A stretch of 64,000 bases of DNA from Dyella flava (GCF_016904955.1 NZ_JADIKE010000038.1:186001-250000), one strand, 5' to 3'. Counted from the stretch's first letter, positions 53,856-63,167 are shown. Numbers and translations are program-made. Notes: a model not told the origin generated them from the letters alone.

Positions 53856-55175
53856 ATGCTTGCCTATTATCTCCGCCTGGGTCTGCGCAGCTTGCGGCGC
53901 AATCCGATCCTGACCACGCTGATGGTGCTGGCCATCGGCGTGGGCGTGGCGGCGTCAATGACCACCTACGCGGTATTTCGCGCCGTCTCCGCCAATCCCA
54001 TTCCCGGCAAGTCCGGACAGCTGTTTGTGCCGCGCATCGATATATGGGGACCGCAGGCGCGCACTCAGGGCCGTCGCGTGCCGGACATGCTCAGTTATAC
54101 CGACGCGATGGCACTGATGCGCGCGCATAGGGCGGTTAATCAGGCGGCGATTTATCCGGTCGGTTTTACGGTTGTTCCGCAAGACAGCTCGGTGAACCCG
54201 TTCGCGGTCAAGGGCGATGCGACCTATGCCGAGTTCTTTCCCATGTTCGATGCGCCGTTCGCTTATGGCAGCGGTTGGGATGCAAGTGAGGATGAAGCAC
54301 ACGCTGCGGTGGTGGTGATCAGCAGCCGTCTCAACCAGCAGCTGTTCGGTGGCGCAGACAGCGTCGGCCGCACCATCCATCTGGATGATCACGATTATCG
54401 AATCGTGGGTGTGCTGGCGAACTGGAATCCGCAGCCGCGCTTCTACGACGTCAACGTCTACTCGCGCACCTTTTCCGGAGCACCGGATTTCTTCGTGCCG
54501 TTCACGCATGCGGTGGATCTGCAAACGGATACCAATGGCAACAGCAGCTGTTATGGCAGCGCCGGCCGTGCGCCCGGCTGGCAAGGCTGGTTGCAGTCCG
54601 ATTGCGTGTGGGTGTCGCTATGGGTGCAGTTGCCCGATACGGCAGCGGCGCGGGCCTATCGCAGTTTCCTGAAAGGATATGCCGCCGAGCAGAAGGCTGC
54701 CGGCCGCTTCGATTGGCTGCCCGAAGTGCAATTGGTCGGTTTGCGCCAATGGATGGATGTCGAGGAAGTGGTGCCGCCGGAGACGCGGATGTCCTTGTTC
54801 CTGTCGATCGGCTTTCTGCTGGTGTGCCTGATCAATACGATCGGCCTGCTGCTGGCCAAGTTCATGCGCCGCTCGGCCGAGATCGGTGTGCGGCGTGCAT
54901 TGGGCGCTTCGCGAACGGAAATCGTCCGGCAGTTTCTGGCCGAATCGATCATGGTCGGTCTGGCGGGAGGCGTCGCGGGCCTGCTGTTTACCGGAATTGG
55001 CGTGCTGGCGATCGGCCTGGTGTTTGAGCCGGATATCGCGCGGCTTGCGCATATGAACCTCAGCCTGATGCTGCTCACCATTCTGTTGTCGCTGGCGGCA
55101 TCAATGACGGCGGCGTTCTATCCCACCTGGCGTGCCGCGAACGTGCAGCCGGCCTGGCAGTTGAAGAGCAACTGA
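53856..55175 (+). CDS. FtsX/MacB-type permease A2 (second A-B pair)
   Basis: 439 residues, the closest sister of A1. TM1 is LTTLMVLAIGVGVAASMTTY; the periplasmic domain has FAYGSGWDASEDEAHAAVVV and LNQQLFGGADSVGRTIHLDD. The cysteine pair is Cys232 and Cys250. The coupling helix is FMRRSAEIGVRRALGASRTE, the end VQPAWQLKSN as in A1. The shared organisation and endings support tandem duplication of an A-B unit. B2 starts 10 bp after the stop. Confidence 0.93.
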   Translation: MLAYYLRLGLRSLRRNPILTTLMVLAIGVGVAASMTTYAVFRAVSANPIPGKSGQLFVPRIDIWGPQARTQGRRVPDMLSYTDAMALMRAHRAVNQAAIYPVGFTVVPQDSSVNPFAVKGDATYAEFFPMFDAPFAYGSGWDASEDEAHAAVVVISSRLNQQLFGGADSVGRTIHLDDHDYRIVGVLANWNPQPRFYDVNVYSRTFSGAPDFFVPFTHAVDLQTDTNGNSSCYGSAGRAPGWQGWLQSDCVWVSLWVQLPDTAAARAYRSFLKGYAAEQKAAGRFDWLPEVQLVGLRQWMDVEEVVPPETRMSLFLSIGFLLVCLINTIGLLLAKFMRRSAEIGVRRALGASRTEIVRQFLAESIMVGLAGGVAGLLFTGIGVLAIGLVFEPDIARLAHMNLSLMLLTILLSLAASMTAAFYPTWRAANVQPAWQLKSN

Positions 55176-55185
55176 GGCGAACGTG

Positions 55186-56412
55186 ATGCAGATCAGACCC
55201 ATCCTCGCGGCACTCCGGCATCACAAGGCAGGCAGCCTGCTCATTGCCTTGCAGGTTGCCTTGACGCTGGCGATCGTGTGCAACGCGCTGTTCATCATTC
55301 ATGGCCGGCTTACGCACCTGTCGCAGCCCAGCGGTGTCGACGAGGACCGGCTGCTGGTGGTGGAAAACCAGTGGGCCGGCAAGCCGGATGCCGGCCATAT
55401 CGGCTCGATGATGAGCGCGGACCTGAACTTCCTGCGCCAGATGCCCGGCGTATCCAACGCCTACGCCACCGATGCCTATCCGTTGCGTGGTGGCGGCATG
55501 TCCTACGGCATCGGCCTGGTTCCGGACAAGTTGAAATACGCCGCCGAATCGGCCCTCTATTTTGCGGATGAAAACGGTATCGACACGCTTGGGCTGAAGC
55601 TGGTTGCCGGCCGTAACTTCCGTGCGGATGAAATCGGCCAGATAGATGCGCACAGTCCGATCGAGCCGGCGGAGGCGATCATTACCGTGGATCTGGCCAA
55701 GGCGTTGTTTCACGGCCAGGCCGCGGTGGGCAAGGTGATTTATCTCAGCGCCAAGCCGACCGTGATCATCGGCGTGGTCGAACGCATGCAGATCCCGTGG
55801 ACCTACAGCGACATGGCGAAATGGTCCGGGAACTCCACCTTGATTCCCCTGCGTCAGCTGGTGGATACCTTCGATTACGTGGTGCGCACCGAGCCGGGGC
55901 AGGTGGACGAGATCGCCAGTCGCGTACGCGCCGCACTGTATGCGCAAAACCGCATGCGCGTGATCGATGCCGACGGTGGCGTACTGACTTATGCGCAGGT
56001 GCGCGCCAAAGCCTATAAGAACGATCGCGGCATCGCGATCCTGATGAGCGCGATCAGCCTGGTGCTGCTCGCCATCACCGGCGCCGGCATCGTGGGATTG
56101 ACCAGCTTCTGGGTCGGCCAGCGCCGCAAGCAGATCGGCGTGCGGCGCGCATTGGGCGCGACGCGCAACGACATTCTCAGCTATTTCCTTACCGAGAACC
56201 TGCTGATCGCGGTGGCGGGGGTGACGATCGGCGGTGTGCTGGCGGTCGCCTTGAACTTCTGGCTGATGAAGCAGTTTGAAATCGATCGATTGGCGCCGGG
56301 TTATGTGCTGGCCGGCGTGGTGGCGTTGTTGGTATTGGGGCAAGCGGCCGTATTGGCGCCGGCGTTGCGTGCTTCGCACGTGCCGCCGGTGGAAGCGACA
56401 CGGTCGGTATGA
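55186..56412 (+). CDS. FtsX/MacB-type permease B2
   Basis: 408 residues from ATG 55186 (a GTG lies one codon before). MQIRPILAALRHHKAGSLLI, then LQVALTLAIVCNALFII, are B-type. The periplasmic domain has AGRNFRADEIGQIDAHSP and LAKALFHGQAAVGKVIYLSA. Two C-terminal spans surround VGQRRKQIGVRRALGATRND and the end PPVEATRSV. Compared with B1 the loop after TM1 differs most (NQWAGKPDAGHIGSMMSADL), so ligand contacts may vary among the pairs. Confidence 0.93.
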   Translation: MQIRPILAALRHHKAGSLLIALQVALTLAIVCNALFIIHGRLTHLSQPSGVDEDRLLVVENQWAGKPDAGHIGSMMSADLNFLRQMPGVSNAYATDAYPLRGGGMSYGIGLVPDKLKYAAESALYFADENGIDTLGLKLVAGRNFRADEIGQIDAHSPIEPAEAIITVDLAKALFHGQAAVGKVIYLSAKPTVIIGVVERMQIPWTYSDMAKWSGNSTLIPLRQLVDTFDYVVRTEPGQVDEIASRVRAALYAQNRMRVIDADGGVLTYAQVRAKAYKNDRGIAILMSAISLVLLAITGAGIVGLTSFWVGQRRKQIGVRRALGATRNDILSYFLTENLLIAVAGVTIGGVLAVALNFWLMKQFEIDRLAPGYVLAGVVALLVLGQAAVLAPALRASHVPPVEATRSV

Positions 56413-56464
56413 AAAGGACGGGATCCCCGCACGGGGATTTTCAATCATCAGGTGGAGGTGGCTC

Positions 56465-57790
56465 ATGTTGGGCTATTACGTGGATCTGGCAATTCGAAGT
56501 CTGAAAAGAAGCCCTGGCCTTACGCTGCTGATGATCCTGGCGGTGGCTTTCGGCGTGGCGGCCTCCATGACCAGCTACTCGGTGTTTCGTGCGGTATCGG
56601 GTGACCCGATACCGTGGAAATCCTCGCAGCTTTACGTGCCGCAGATCGATATCTGGGGCCCCAAGGGACGCCTGGATCAGACCGATAACAACGATCCGCC
56701 GGATGCGATGGATTACGCCGAAGCGGTCGACCTGATGCGTGCTCATCGCGCCAAATTTCAGTCGGCGATGTATCGCGTTTCGCCGTCGATCGTGCCGCCC
56801 GATCCGACCATGCACCCGATCAACGTCGGCGGTCACGCTGTGTATAGCGAGTTCTTCCCGATGCTCGACGTGCCGTTCAAGTACGGCAGCGGCTGGAGTG
56901 CCGAAAGCGACGCGCAACGTGCCGCCGTGGTGGTGATCAGCAGCAAGCTCAACCAGAAACTGTTCGGCGGCGCGAACAGCGTCGGCAAGACGCTGGATAT
57001 CGACGGCAAGGATTATCGCGTCGTGGGTGTACTGGACAACTGGAATCCTAAGCCGGTGTTCTATGACGTGGTGAACACCGGTGGTTTCACCACCGAGCAG
57101 GAGGATGTGTTCCTGCCATTCCAGCGCGCCATCGATGTGGCCATGCCGAACGACGGCAACACCAATTGTTCGGAAATGCCCAAGGGATCGGGCTTCGTGG
57201 GTTTGCAGCAATCGACCTGTGTATGGATCGCCTATATGGCCGAACTGGACGACAAGGCCGCCGCGGCCGCCTATAAGGACTATCTGGACGGCTATTTTCG
57301 TGAGCAGAAAGCGGCCGGCGGTTTCGATTGGCCATTGAACAACCGCCTGCGCAACCTGCCCGAATGGCTGGCATCCGAGCACGTGGTGCCGAGCGATACC
57401 AAGATCTCGCTGGTCGTGGCGCTGGGCCTGCTGGTGGTTTGCCTGGTGAACACCGCAGGTCTGTTGCTGGCCAAGTTCCTGCGCCGCAGTTCCGAAATCA
57501 GCGTGCGCCGGGCACTGGGTGCGCCACGGATGGCGATCTATACGCAGTTCCTGATCGAGGCGGGCACCGTTGGCCTGACCGGCGGCCTGCTTGGTCTACT
57601 GCTGACCTGGGTCGGGGTGTGGGGCGTGAGCTGGGTGTTGCCGAAGGAAATTTCCACGCTGGCGCATATCGATGTGAGCCTGCTCGTGCTGACCCTGCTG
57701 GTGGCGGTGGTCACCACCATGCTGGCAGGCCTTTATCCCACCTTCCGTGCTTCGCGCGTGCAACCCGCGTTGCAGCTGAAATCGAATTGA
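56465..57790 (+). CDS. FtsX/MacB-type permease A3 (third A-B pair)
   Basis: 441 residues from ATG 56465; an upstream frame would overlap B2 and is not used. TM1 is LTLLMILAVAFGVAASMTSY; the periplasmic domain has FKYGSGWSAESDAQRAAVVV and LNQKLFGGANSVGKTLDIDG. The cysteine pair is Cys235 and Cys252. The coupling helix FLRRSSEISVRRALGAPRMA carries Ser for the Gly of the other copies. The end is VQPALQLKSN. B3 starts 11 bp downstream. Confidence 0.93.
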   Translation: MLGYYVDLAIRSLKRSPGLTLLMILAVAFGVAASMTSYSVFRAVSGDPIPWKSSQLYVPQIDIWGPKGRLDQTDNNDPPDAMDYAEAVDLMRAHRAKFQSAMYRVSPSIVPPDPTMHPINVGGHAVYSEFFPMLDVPFKYGSGWSAESDAQRAAVVVISSKLNQKLFGGANSVGKTLDIDGKDYRVVGVLDNWNPKPVFYDVVNTGGFTTEQEDVFLPFQRAIDVAMPNDGNTNCSEMPKGSGFVGLQQSTCVWIAYMAELDDKAAAAAYKDYLDGYFREQKAAGGFDWPLNNRLRNLPEWLASEHVVPSDTKISLVVALGLLVVCLVNTAGLLLAKFLRRSSEISVRRALGAPRMAIYTQFLIEAGTVGLTGGLLGLLLTWVGVWGVSWVLPKEISTLAHIDVSLLVLTLLVAVVTTMLAGLYPTFRASRVQPALQLKSN

Positions 57791-57801
57791 GGACCGGCAC
57801 C

Positions 57802-59055
57802 ATGACCTTGCATCCCATGATTGCAGCGCTGCGCAAGCACAAGGCAGGCGTTGTGCTGATCGCCATGCAGATCGCGCTGACACTGGCCATTGTCTGCAAT
57901 GCGATCTTCATCATCTACGCGCGCGTCGAGAACGTGCGTCGGCCGACTGGAATGGACGAAAGCAACTTGTTCATGGTCACCCAGCAATGGGTCGGCGCGC
58001 CAAGCGGTGACGATGCGGCCAGCATCCAGAAGCTTGACGCCATGCAGCGCGAAGACCTCAATACCTTGCGCTCTCTGTCCGACGTGGAGTCCGTGACGCC
58101 GGTGGATACGCTGCCGCTGTTTCCGTCCAGCTGGAACGGTTCGGTCGCGCTGAAGCCAGGGACTGATTTGCGTAGCGGCACCGCGCGTAGCACCTATTAC
58201 TTCGGCGACGAACAGTTGTTGAAGACGCTGGGCCTGCACCTGATTGCAGGCCGCAATTTCACCGCGGCGGATATCACCAACAAGGGATTTCGTGATCCTG
58301 CCGAAGCAAGCATGGTGATCATCACCAAGGCCCTGGCGGACAAGCTGTATCCGCAGGGCGATGCGGTCGGCAAGGTGATCTACCTGGATGGCGGCAACAA
58401 GCCGACGACCATCATCGGTGAAGTCGAGCGCCTGCAGGTGCCTTCGGTCGACAGTTGGGCCAGCAGTTTCGTCTGGAACTCGACTATCGAACCGATGCGC
58501 CTGAACGCCAATTTTTCGCGCTACGCGATCCGCGCCAAGCCAGGCCGGCTCGACGCGGCGATGCGTGCGGTGCCGCCGGCGCTGTACGCGGCGAACCCCA
58601 TGCGCGTGCTCGATGACGACAGCATCAAATCGTTCAAGGATATTCGCGCCGAAGCGTACCGGGCCGACATCGGCATGGCGGTGCTGATGGGCGTGGTCTG
58701 CGTGATCCTGCTGGCGGTGACGGCGGCGGGCATCGTCGGCCTGACCAGCTTCTGGGTCGGTCAGCGTCATCGCCAGATCGGCGTGCGCCGCGCACTGGGT
58801 GCAAGGAAGGTCGACATCCTGCACTACTTCCAGTTGGAGAACCTGCTGATCGCCGGCACCGGCGCGGTCATCGGCATTGCCCTGGCGATCGGCCTCAACA
58901 TGGTGCTGATGGAGAACTTCGCGATGGATCGCATGCCGGTGGTCTATGTCTTGTGCGGTCTGGTGATCGTGATGGTGCTGGGACAGGTCGCAGTGTTCGT
59001 GCCGGCACGGCGGGCATCCAATGTGCCGCCGGTGGTGGCTACGCGCACGGTCTGA
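57802..59055 (+). CDS. FtsX/MacB-type permease B3
   Basis: 417 residues from ATG 57802, the longest B copy. MTLHPMIAALRKHKAGVVLI and MQIALTLAIVCNAIFII open it. The periplasmic domain has AGRNFTAADITNKGFRDPAE and LADKLYPQGDAVGKVIYLDG. The C-terminal part has VGQRHRQIGVRRALGARKVD and ends PPVVATRTV. The coding frame upstream inside A3 is a shadow. Confidence 0.93.
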   Translation: MTLHPMIAALRKHKAGVVLIAMQIALTLAIVCNAIFIIYARVENVRRPTGMDESNLFMVTQQWVGAPSGDDAASIQKLDAMQREDLNTLRSLSDVESVTPVDTLPLFPSSWNGSVALKPGTDLRSGTARSTYYFGDEQLLKTLGLHLIAGRNFTAADITNKGFRDPAEASMVIITKALADKLYPQGDAVGKVIYLDGGNKPTTIIGEVERLQVPSVDSWASSFVWNSTIEPMRLNANFSRYAIRAKPGRLDAAMRAVPPALYAANPMRVLDDDSIKSFKDIRAEAYRADIGMAVLMGVVCVILLAVTAAGIVGLTSFWVGQRHRQIGVRRALGARKVDILHYFQLENLLIAGTGAVIGIALAIGLNMVLMENFAMDRMPVVYVLCGLVIVMVLGQVAVFVPARRASNVPPVVATRTV

Positions 59056-59084
59056 GCGATTCGATACGGGAAAAAGGTTTCGTC

Positions 59085-60389
59085 ATGCTGGTTTATTACC
59101 TCGATCTTGCCTTTCGCGGCCTGAAGCGCAATCGCGTACTCACGGCGTTGATGGTGCTGGCGGTCGCGATGGGTATTGGCGCGTGCATGACGACGTTTAC
59201 CGTGTTGCATGTGTTGTCGGGCGATCCGCTGCCGGGGCGCAGCGGATCGCTGTACTACCCGCAGATCGATCCGCGCGATATGGAGAGTTACACATCCGGC
59301 GTGGAGCCGCCGGAGCAGGTGACCTGGCTCGATGGCCTGTATTTGTTGCACGCCAGGCGCGGTAGCCATCAAGCCTTGATGACGGGCGGCATGGTGCCGT
59401 TGCAGCCGGCGCAATCGAGCATCGATCCGTTCCATGCGAATGCGCGCTACACCACGGCTGACTTCTTTCCGATGTTCGGCGTGCCGTTCCAGTACGGCAG
59501 CGCGTGGAGCCAGGCCGAGGATGACAGCAAGGCCCGTGTGGTGGTGATCAGTTCCGCGTTGAACGACAAGCTGTTCGGCGGCAAGAACAGCGTGGGCAAG
59601 ACCATCCGCTTGCAGCAGACGGATTTCCGCATCATCGGTGTCCTGGGCGACTGGCGCCCCAATCCGCATTTCTACGATCTGTACATGGGCGCCTATGCCG
59701 ACTACGAAGATGTCTATGTACCGCTTTTTACCGCGCGCGACCTCTCCATGGACCACGACGGTACGACCGATTGCTGGGGTAATGGCGCCTCCGATCCGCA
59801 ACACCTGGAGCAGTCCAGCTGTACCTGGCTGCAGTTCTGGGTGCAGTTGGATAACCCGGCCAGCGTAACGGCATACAAGGCTTTCCTTCAGCACTATTCG
59901 GAAGACCAGCACGCTGCCGGCCGGTTTGTACGGCCGCCGAACGTGCGCCTACGCAATGTGACGCAATGGCTGGATTTCAAGCAGGTGGTGCCGAGTGATA
60001 CACGCCTGCAAGCGTGGCTTTCCGTGGGATTCCTCATTGTCTGCCTGATCAATACGGTGGGTTTGATGCTGGCCAAGTTCATGCGCCGCGCGGGTGAACT
60101 CGGCGTGCGCCGGGCGCTGGGCGCATCGCGGAGGGCCTTGTTTGGACAATTGCTGCTGGAGTCCGGCGTGATCGGCCTGGCGGGCGGCGTGTTGGGTCTG
60201 TTGCTCTCGCTGCTTGGCCTGTGGCTGATCCGCCAGCAGCCATCGGACTACGCCAAGCTTGCACACATGGATTCGCTCATGTTGCTGGCGACGTTTGCAC
60301 TTTCCGTGGTGGCGAGCATGTTGGCCGGGTTGTTGCCCGCCTGGCGCGCTTGCCGCATTGCTCCGGCCCTGCAATTGAAGGCGCAATGA
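59085..60389 (+). CDS. FtsX/MacB-type permease A4 (fourth A-B pair)
   Basis: 434 residues from ATG 59085, the most diverged A copy. TM1 is LTALMVLAVAMGIGACMTTF, with an extra Cys. The periplasmic domain has FQYGSAWSQAEDDSKARVVV and LNDKLFGGKNSVGKTIRLQQ. The cysteine pair is Cys230 and Cys246 (TTDCWGN, SSCTWL). The coupling helix is FMRRAGELGVRRALGASRRA. The end is IAPALQLKAQ. The following B4 start is one base after the stop, the tightest A-B junction. Confidence 0.93.
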   Translation: MLVYYLDLAFRGLKRNRVLTALMVLAVAMGIGACMTTFTVLHVLSGDPLPGRSGSLYYPQIDPRDMESYTSGVEPPEQVTWLDGLYLLHARRGSHQALMTGGMVPLQPAQSSIDPFHANARYTTADFFPMFGVPFQYGSAWSQAEDDSKARVVVISSALNDKLFGGKNSVGKTIRLQQTDFRIIGVLGDWRPNPHFYDLYMGAYADYEDVYVPLFTARDLSMDHDGTTDCWGNGASDPQHLEQSSCTWLQFWVQLDNPASVTAYKAFLQHYSEDQHAAGRFVRPPNVRLRNVTQWLDFKQVVPSDTRLQAWLSVGFLIVCLINTVGLMLAKFMRRAGELGVRRALGASRRALFGQLLLESGVIGLAGGVLGLLLSLLGLWLIRQQPSDYAKLAHMDSLMLLATFALSVVASMLAGLLPAWRACRIAPALQLKAQ

Positions 60390-60390
60390 C

Positions 60391-61626
60391 ATGGATATCC
60401 GGCCGATTCTCGTGACCCTGCGGCGGCACAAATTCACCTGTTGCCTGCTGGTGCTGCAAATCGCTTTTACCTGCGCGATTGTCTGCAATGCGATTTTCTT
60501 GATTGGCCAGCGCCTGGAACGCATGCGCACGCCAAGCGGCATTGCCGAGAACGAGCTGGTTTACATCCAGATGGCGGACATCGGTAACCGTCCCGATGCC
60601 AAGGCCCGCGCTGCTGAGGATTTGGCAGCGTTGCAAGCGATTCCCGGGGTGAAATCGGCTGCCTTGGTCGACGAGTTACCCTTCGACATGGGATCGGACA
60701 ACATGGATGTCCGGACTGACCCCAATCAGCGCATGGCTACGCTCAGTGCTTCGCAGTACTTCGGCGAAGGCCTCACGAAAACACTTGGCGTGAAGCTGAT
60801 CGAGGGGCGTGACTTCCGTCCCGAGGAGTTTGTGGATCTGTCGGACGTCTACACTGCGCTGGCGCAGCAGCAGTATGAGAAATTGCCGAAGACCACCTTG
60901 ATCACGCGCGATATGGCAGAGCGTCTCTGGCCGGGACAGGATCCGCTGGGCAAGCAGATCTATGTCGGCACCGGCCTTCCTTTCACGGTGATCGGCGTGC
61001 TGCAGAATCTGATCCGGCCAGGCCAGGATCGGCTGGAGCTCGGCGCGCAATATAGCTCAGTGTGGCCAGTGCGCATTCCACTGGTGCAGGGCGCATCCTT
61101 TCTGATCCGGTGTGCGCCACAGGATCGCGAACAGGTGCTCAAGTCGGCGGTCGACAAACTCAAGGCGCTGGATCCCAACCGCATTGTGTTGGGCAAGGGC
61201 ACCATGGAGCAGCATCGCCGCGACTTCTTCCAGAACGATCGCGCCATGGCCGGCATTCTCTTCGGTGTGTGCCTGGCGTTGCTGGTGGTGACGGCACTGG
61301 GCATCGTCGGCCTGGCCAGTTTCTGGGTCGCCCAGCGCAATCGCAGCATCGGCGTGCGCCGCGCGCTGGGTGCTACGCGCGGCAACATCCTGCACTACTT
61401 CCAGACCGAGAATTTCCTGCTGACCACGATGGGCATCGTGCTCGGCATGGTGCTTGCGTACGGCATCAATCTGTTCCTGATCGTGCATTACGAACTGCCG
61501 CGCATGCCCGCCATGTATTTGCCGATTGGCGCCCTGATCCTGTGGGGCATCGGGCAGGTGGCCGTGCTTGGACCCGCGTTACGCGCCGCCGCGGTGCCAC
61601 CGGTGGTGGCGACACGATCGGTCTGA
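60391..61626 (+). CDS. FtsX/MacB-type permease B4
   Basis: 411 residues. MDIRPILVTLRRHKFTCCLL and LQIAFTCAIVCNAIFLI retain the B pattern with extra cysteines in TM1. The periplasmic domain has EGRDFRPEEFVDLSDVYTAL and MAERLWPGQDPLGKQIYVGT. The C-terminal part is FGVCLALLVVTALGIVGLAS with VAQRNRSIGVRRALGATRGN, end PPVVATRSV. It is the most diverged B copy, paired with the most diverged A copy, so each A-B pair seems to have evolved together. Confidence 0.93.
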   Translation: MDIRPILVTLRRHKFTCCLLVLQIAFTCAIVCNAIFLIGQRLERMRTPSGIAENELVYIQMADIGNRPDAKARAAEDLAALQAIPGVKSAALVDELPFDMGSDNMDVRTDPNQRMATLSASQYFGEGLTKTLGVKLIEGRDFRPEEFVDLSDVYTALAQQQYEKLPKTTLITRDMAERLWPGQDPLGKQIYVGTGLPFTVIGVLQNLIRPGQDRLELGAQYSSVWPVRIPLVQGASFLIRCAPQDREQVLKSAVDKLKALDPNRIVLGKGTMEQHRRDFFQNDRAMAGILFGVCLALLVVTALGIVGLASFWVAQRNRSIGVRRALGATRGNILHYFQTENFLLTTMGIVLGMVLAYGINLFLIVHYELPRMPAMYLPIGALILWGIGQVAVLGPALRAAAVPPVVATRSV

Positions 61627-61720
61627 GCCGGACAAAACAAAGTTCTCATATACGTAGGCCGATCGGCATGGCAACCTTTTGGGCAGGAGCGGCATCCATG
61701 CCTGCATGTGTAGGAAACGA

Positions 61721-63064
61721 ATGCGAACCGTACTGATCATTGACGATAACCCGGCCGTGGGCGAGGCCCTGTCGCTGTTGCTCTCTCTGCATGATGTGCG
61801 GCCGCTGGTCGCGCTGACGCCGGATGAGGGCCTGGACAGGCTGGGGCGCGAGTCCGTGGATGTGGTCATCCAGGACATGAACTTCACCGCCGACACCACC
61901 TCGGGTGAAGAAGGCGTGGAGCTGTTCCGCGCCATCCGCGAGCGCCATGCGGACCTGCCAGTGATCTTGCTGACCGCGTGGACGCACCTGGAGACGGCCG
62001 TGGAGCTGGTCAAGGCCGGCGCAGCCGATTACCTGGCCAAGCCGTGGGACGACGCCAAGCTGCTGGCCACGGTGGAAAACCTGCTGGAGCTCTCCGAATC
62101 CACCCGCGAGGTGAATCGCACCCGGCAGGAGCGTCGCAAGCGCCGCGACGCGCTGCAACGCAAGTACGATCTGGACGGCTTGGTCTTTGCCAGCGAAGCG
62201 ATGGCGCGGACGCTGGATCTGGCGTGTCAGGTCGCGCGTTCGGATGTGCCGGTCTTGATCACCGGTCCGAACGGCGCGGGCAAGGAGCGGATTGCTGCGA
62301 TCGTGCATACCAATTCATCGGTGAAGAACGGTCCGTTTATCGCGGTCAATTGCGGTGCACTGCCCGGCGAGCTGATCGAGGCCGAGCTGTTCGGCGCCGA
62401 GGCCGGTGCGTACACCGGCGCCAACAAGGCACGCGAAGGGCGCTTTGAACTGGCCGATGGCGGCACCTTGTTCCTGGATGAAATCGGCAACCTGCCGCTG
62501 CCCGGCCAGATGAAGCTGCTGCGCGTGCTGGAAACCGGACAATTCGAGCGCCTGGGTTCGGGCCGCACCCGCAAGGTGAAAGTGCGCGTGCTGAGCGCGA
62601 CCAATGCCGACCTCAAGTCGATGATCCGCGCGGGCACCTTCCGCGAGGATCTGTATTACCGCCTCAACGTGATCGACGTGAACTTGCCGCCGCTGTCCGA
62701 GCGCATCGACGACATCCTGCCGCTGGCTGAGCATTTCCTCGCCGGCCGTGCACAGCTCAGCGATGCCGCACGCGAAGCGTTGCTGATTTATCCCTGGCCC
62801 GGCAACGTGCGTGAGCTGAAAAACGCGATCGAGCGCGCCGCCCTGCTGGCCGGCAACGGCCCAATCACGCCCGAGCAGCTCAACCTGCCGCAACATGCCG
62901 GCACCGCGGTTGCGCGCAACCTGGATGAGCCAACCCGCGAGGTGGTTGAATCGGCGCTGCAGAAGGCGGAAGGCGTGGTGAGTCGCGCAGCCCAGTCGCT
63001 GGGCCTGTCGCGCCAGGCGCTTTATCGACGCATGGAGCGCTACGGATTGACGTCGCAGGCGTGA
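61721..63064 (+). CDS. Sigma-54-dependent NtrC-family response regulator
   Basis: 447 residues from ATG 61721. The receiver domain has acidic Asp8/Asp9 (VLIIDDNPAVG), phospho-acceptor Asp52 in VVIQDMNFTAD and Lys107 in DYLAKPWDDAK. The AAA+ domain has Walker A GPNGAGKERIAAIVH, the sigma-54-contact loop GAYTGA (GAYTGANKAREGRFELADG) and Walker B GGTLFLDEIGNLPLPGQMK. The Fis-type HTH at the end (AEGVVSRAAQSLGLSRQALY) binds DNA. It is 94 bp after B4 and probably part of the same unit. A sigma-54 promoter precedes the operon, so it likely activates its own transcription. No cognate kinase is next to it. Confidence 0.95.
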   Translation: MRTVLIIDDNPAVGEALSLLLSLHDVRPLVALTPDEGLDRLGRESVDVVIQDMNFTADTTSGEEGVELFRAIRERHADLPVILLTAWTHLETAVELVKAGAADYLAKPWDDAKLLATVENLLELSESTREVNRTRQERRKRRDALQRKYDLDGLVFASEAMARTLDLACQVARSDVPVLITGPNGAGKERIAAIVHTNSSVKNGPFIAVNCGALPGELIEAELFGAEAGAYTGANKAREGRFELADGGTLFLDEIGNLPLPGQMKLLRVLETGQFERLGSGRTRKVKVRVLSATNADLKSMIRAGTFREDLYYRLNVIDVNLPPLSERIDDILPLAEHFLAGRAQLSDAAREALLIYPWPGNVRELKNAIERAALLAGNGPITPEQLNLPQHAGTAVARNLDEPTREVVESALQKAEGVVSRAAQSLGLSRQALYRRMERYGLTSQA

Positions 63065-63167
63065 TGTTCGCGCGAAAAATCAGTCGGTCATTACAACCGT
63101 AACAACAACCCTGATGTGACTGTCCCTGCTGCCGAAGTGGGGGAAGTACTCCAATACGCAATGGGAT

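Noticed and set aside
51568..53958. 796-codon minus-strand open frame across permeases A1, B1 and the start of A2
   Set aside because: The sense genes have clear membrane motifs. The antisense frame consists of low-complexity His/Gln/Asp-rich sequence typical of shadow frames.
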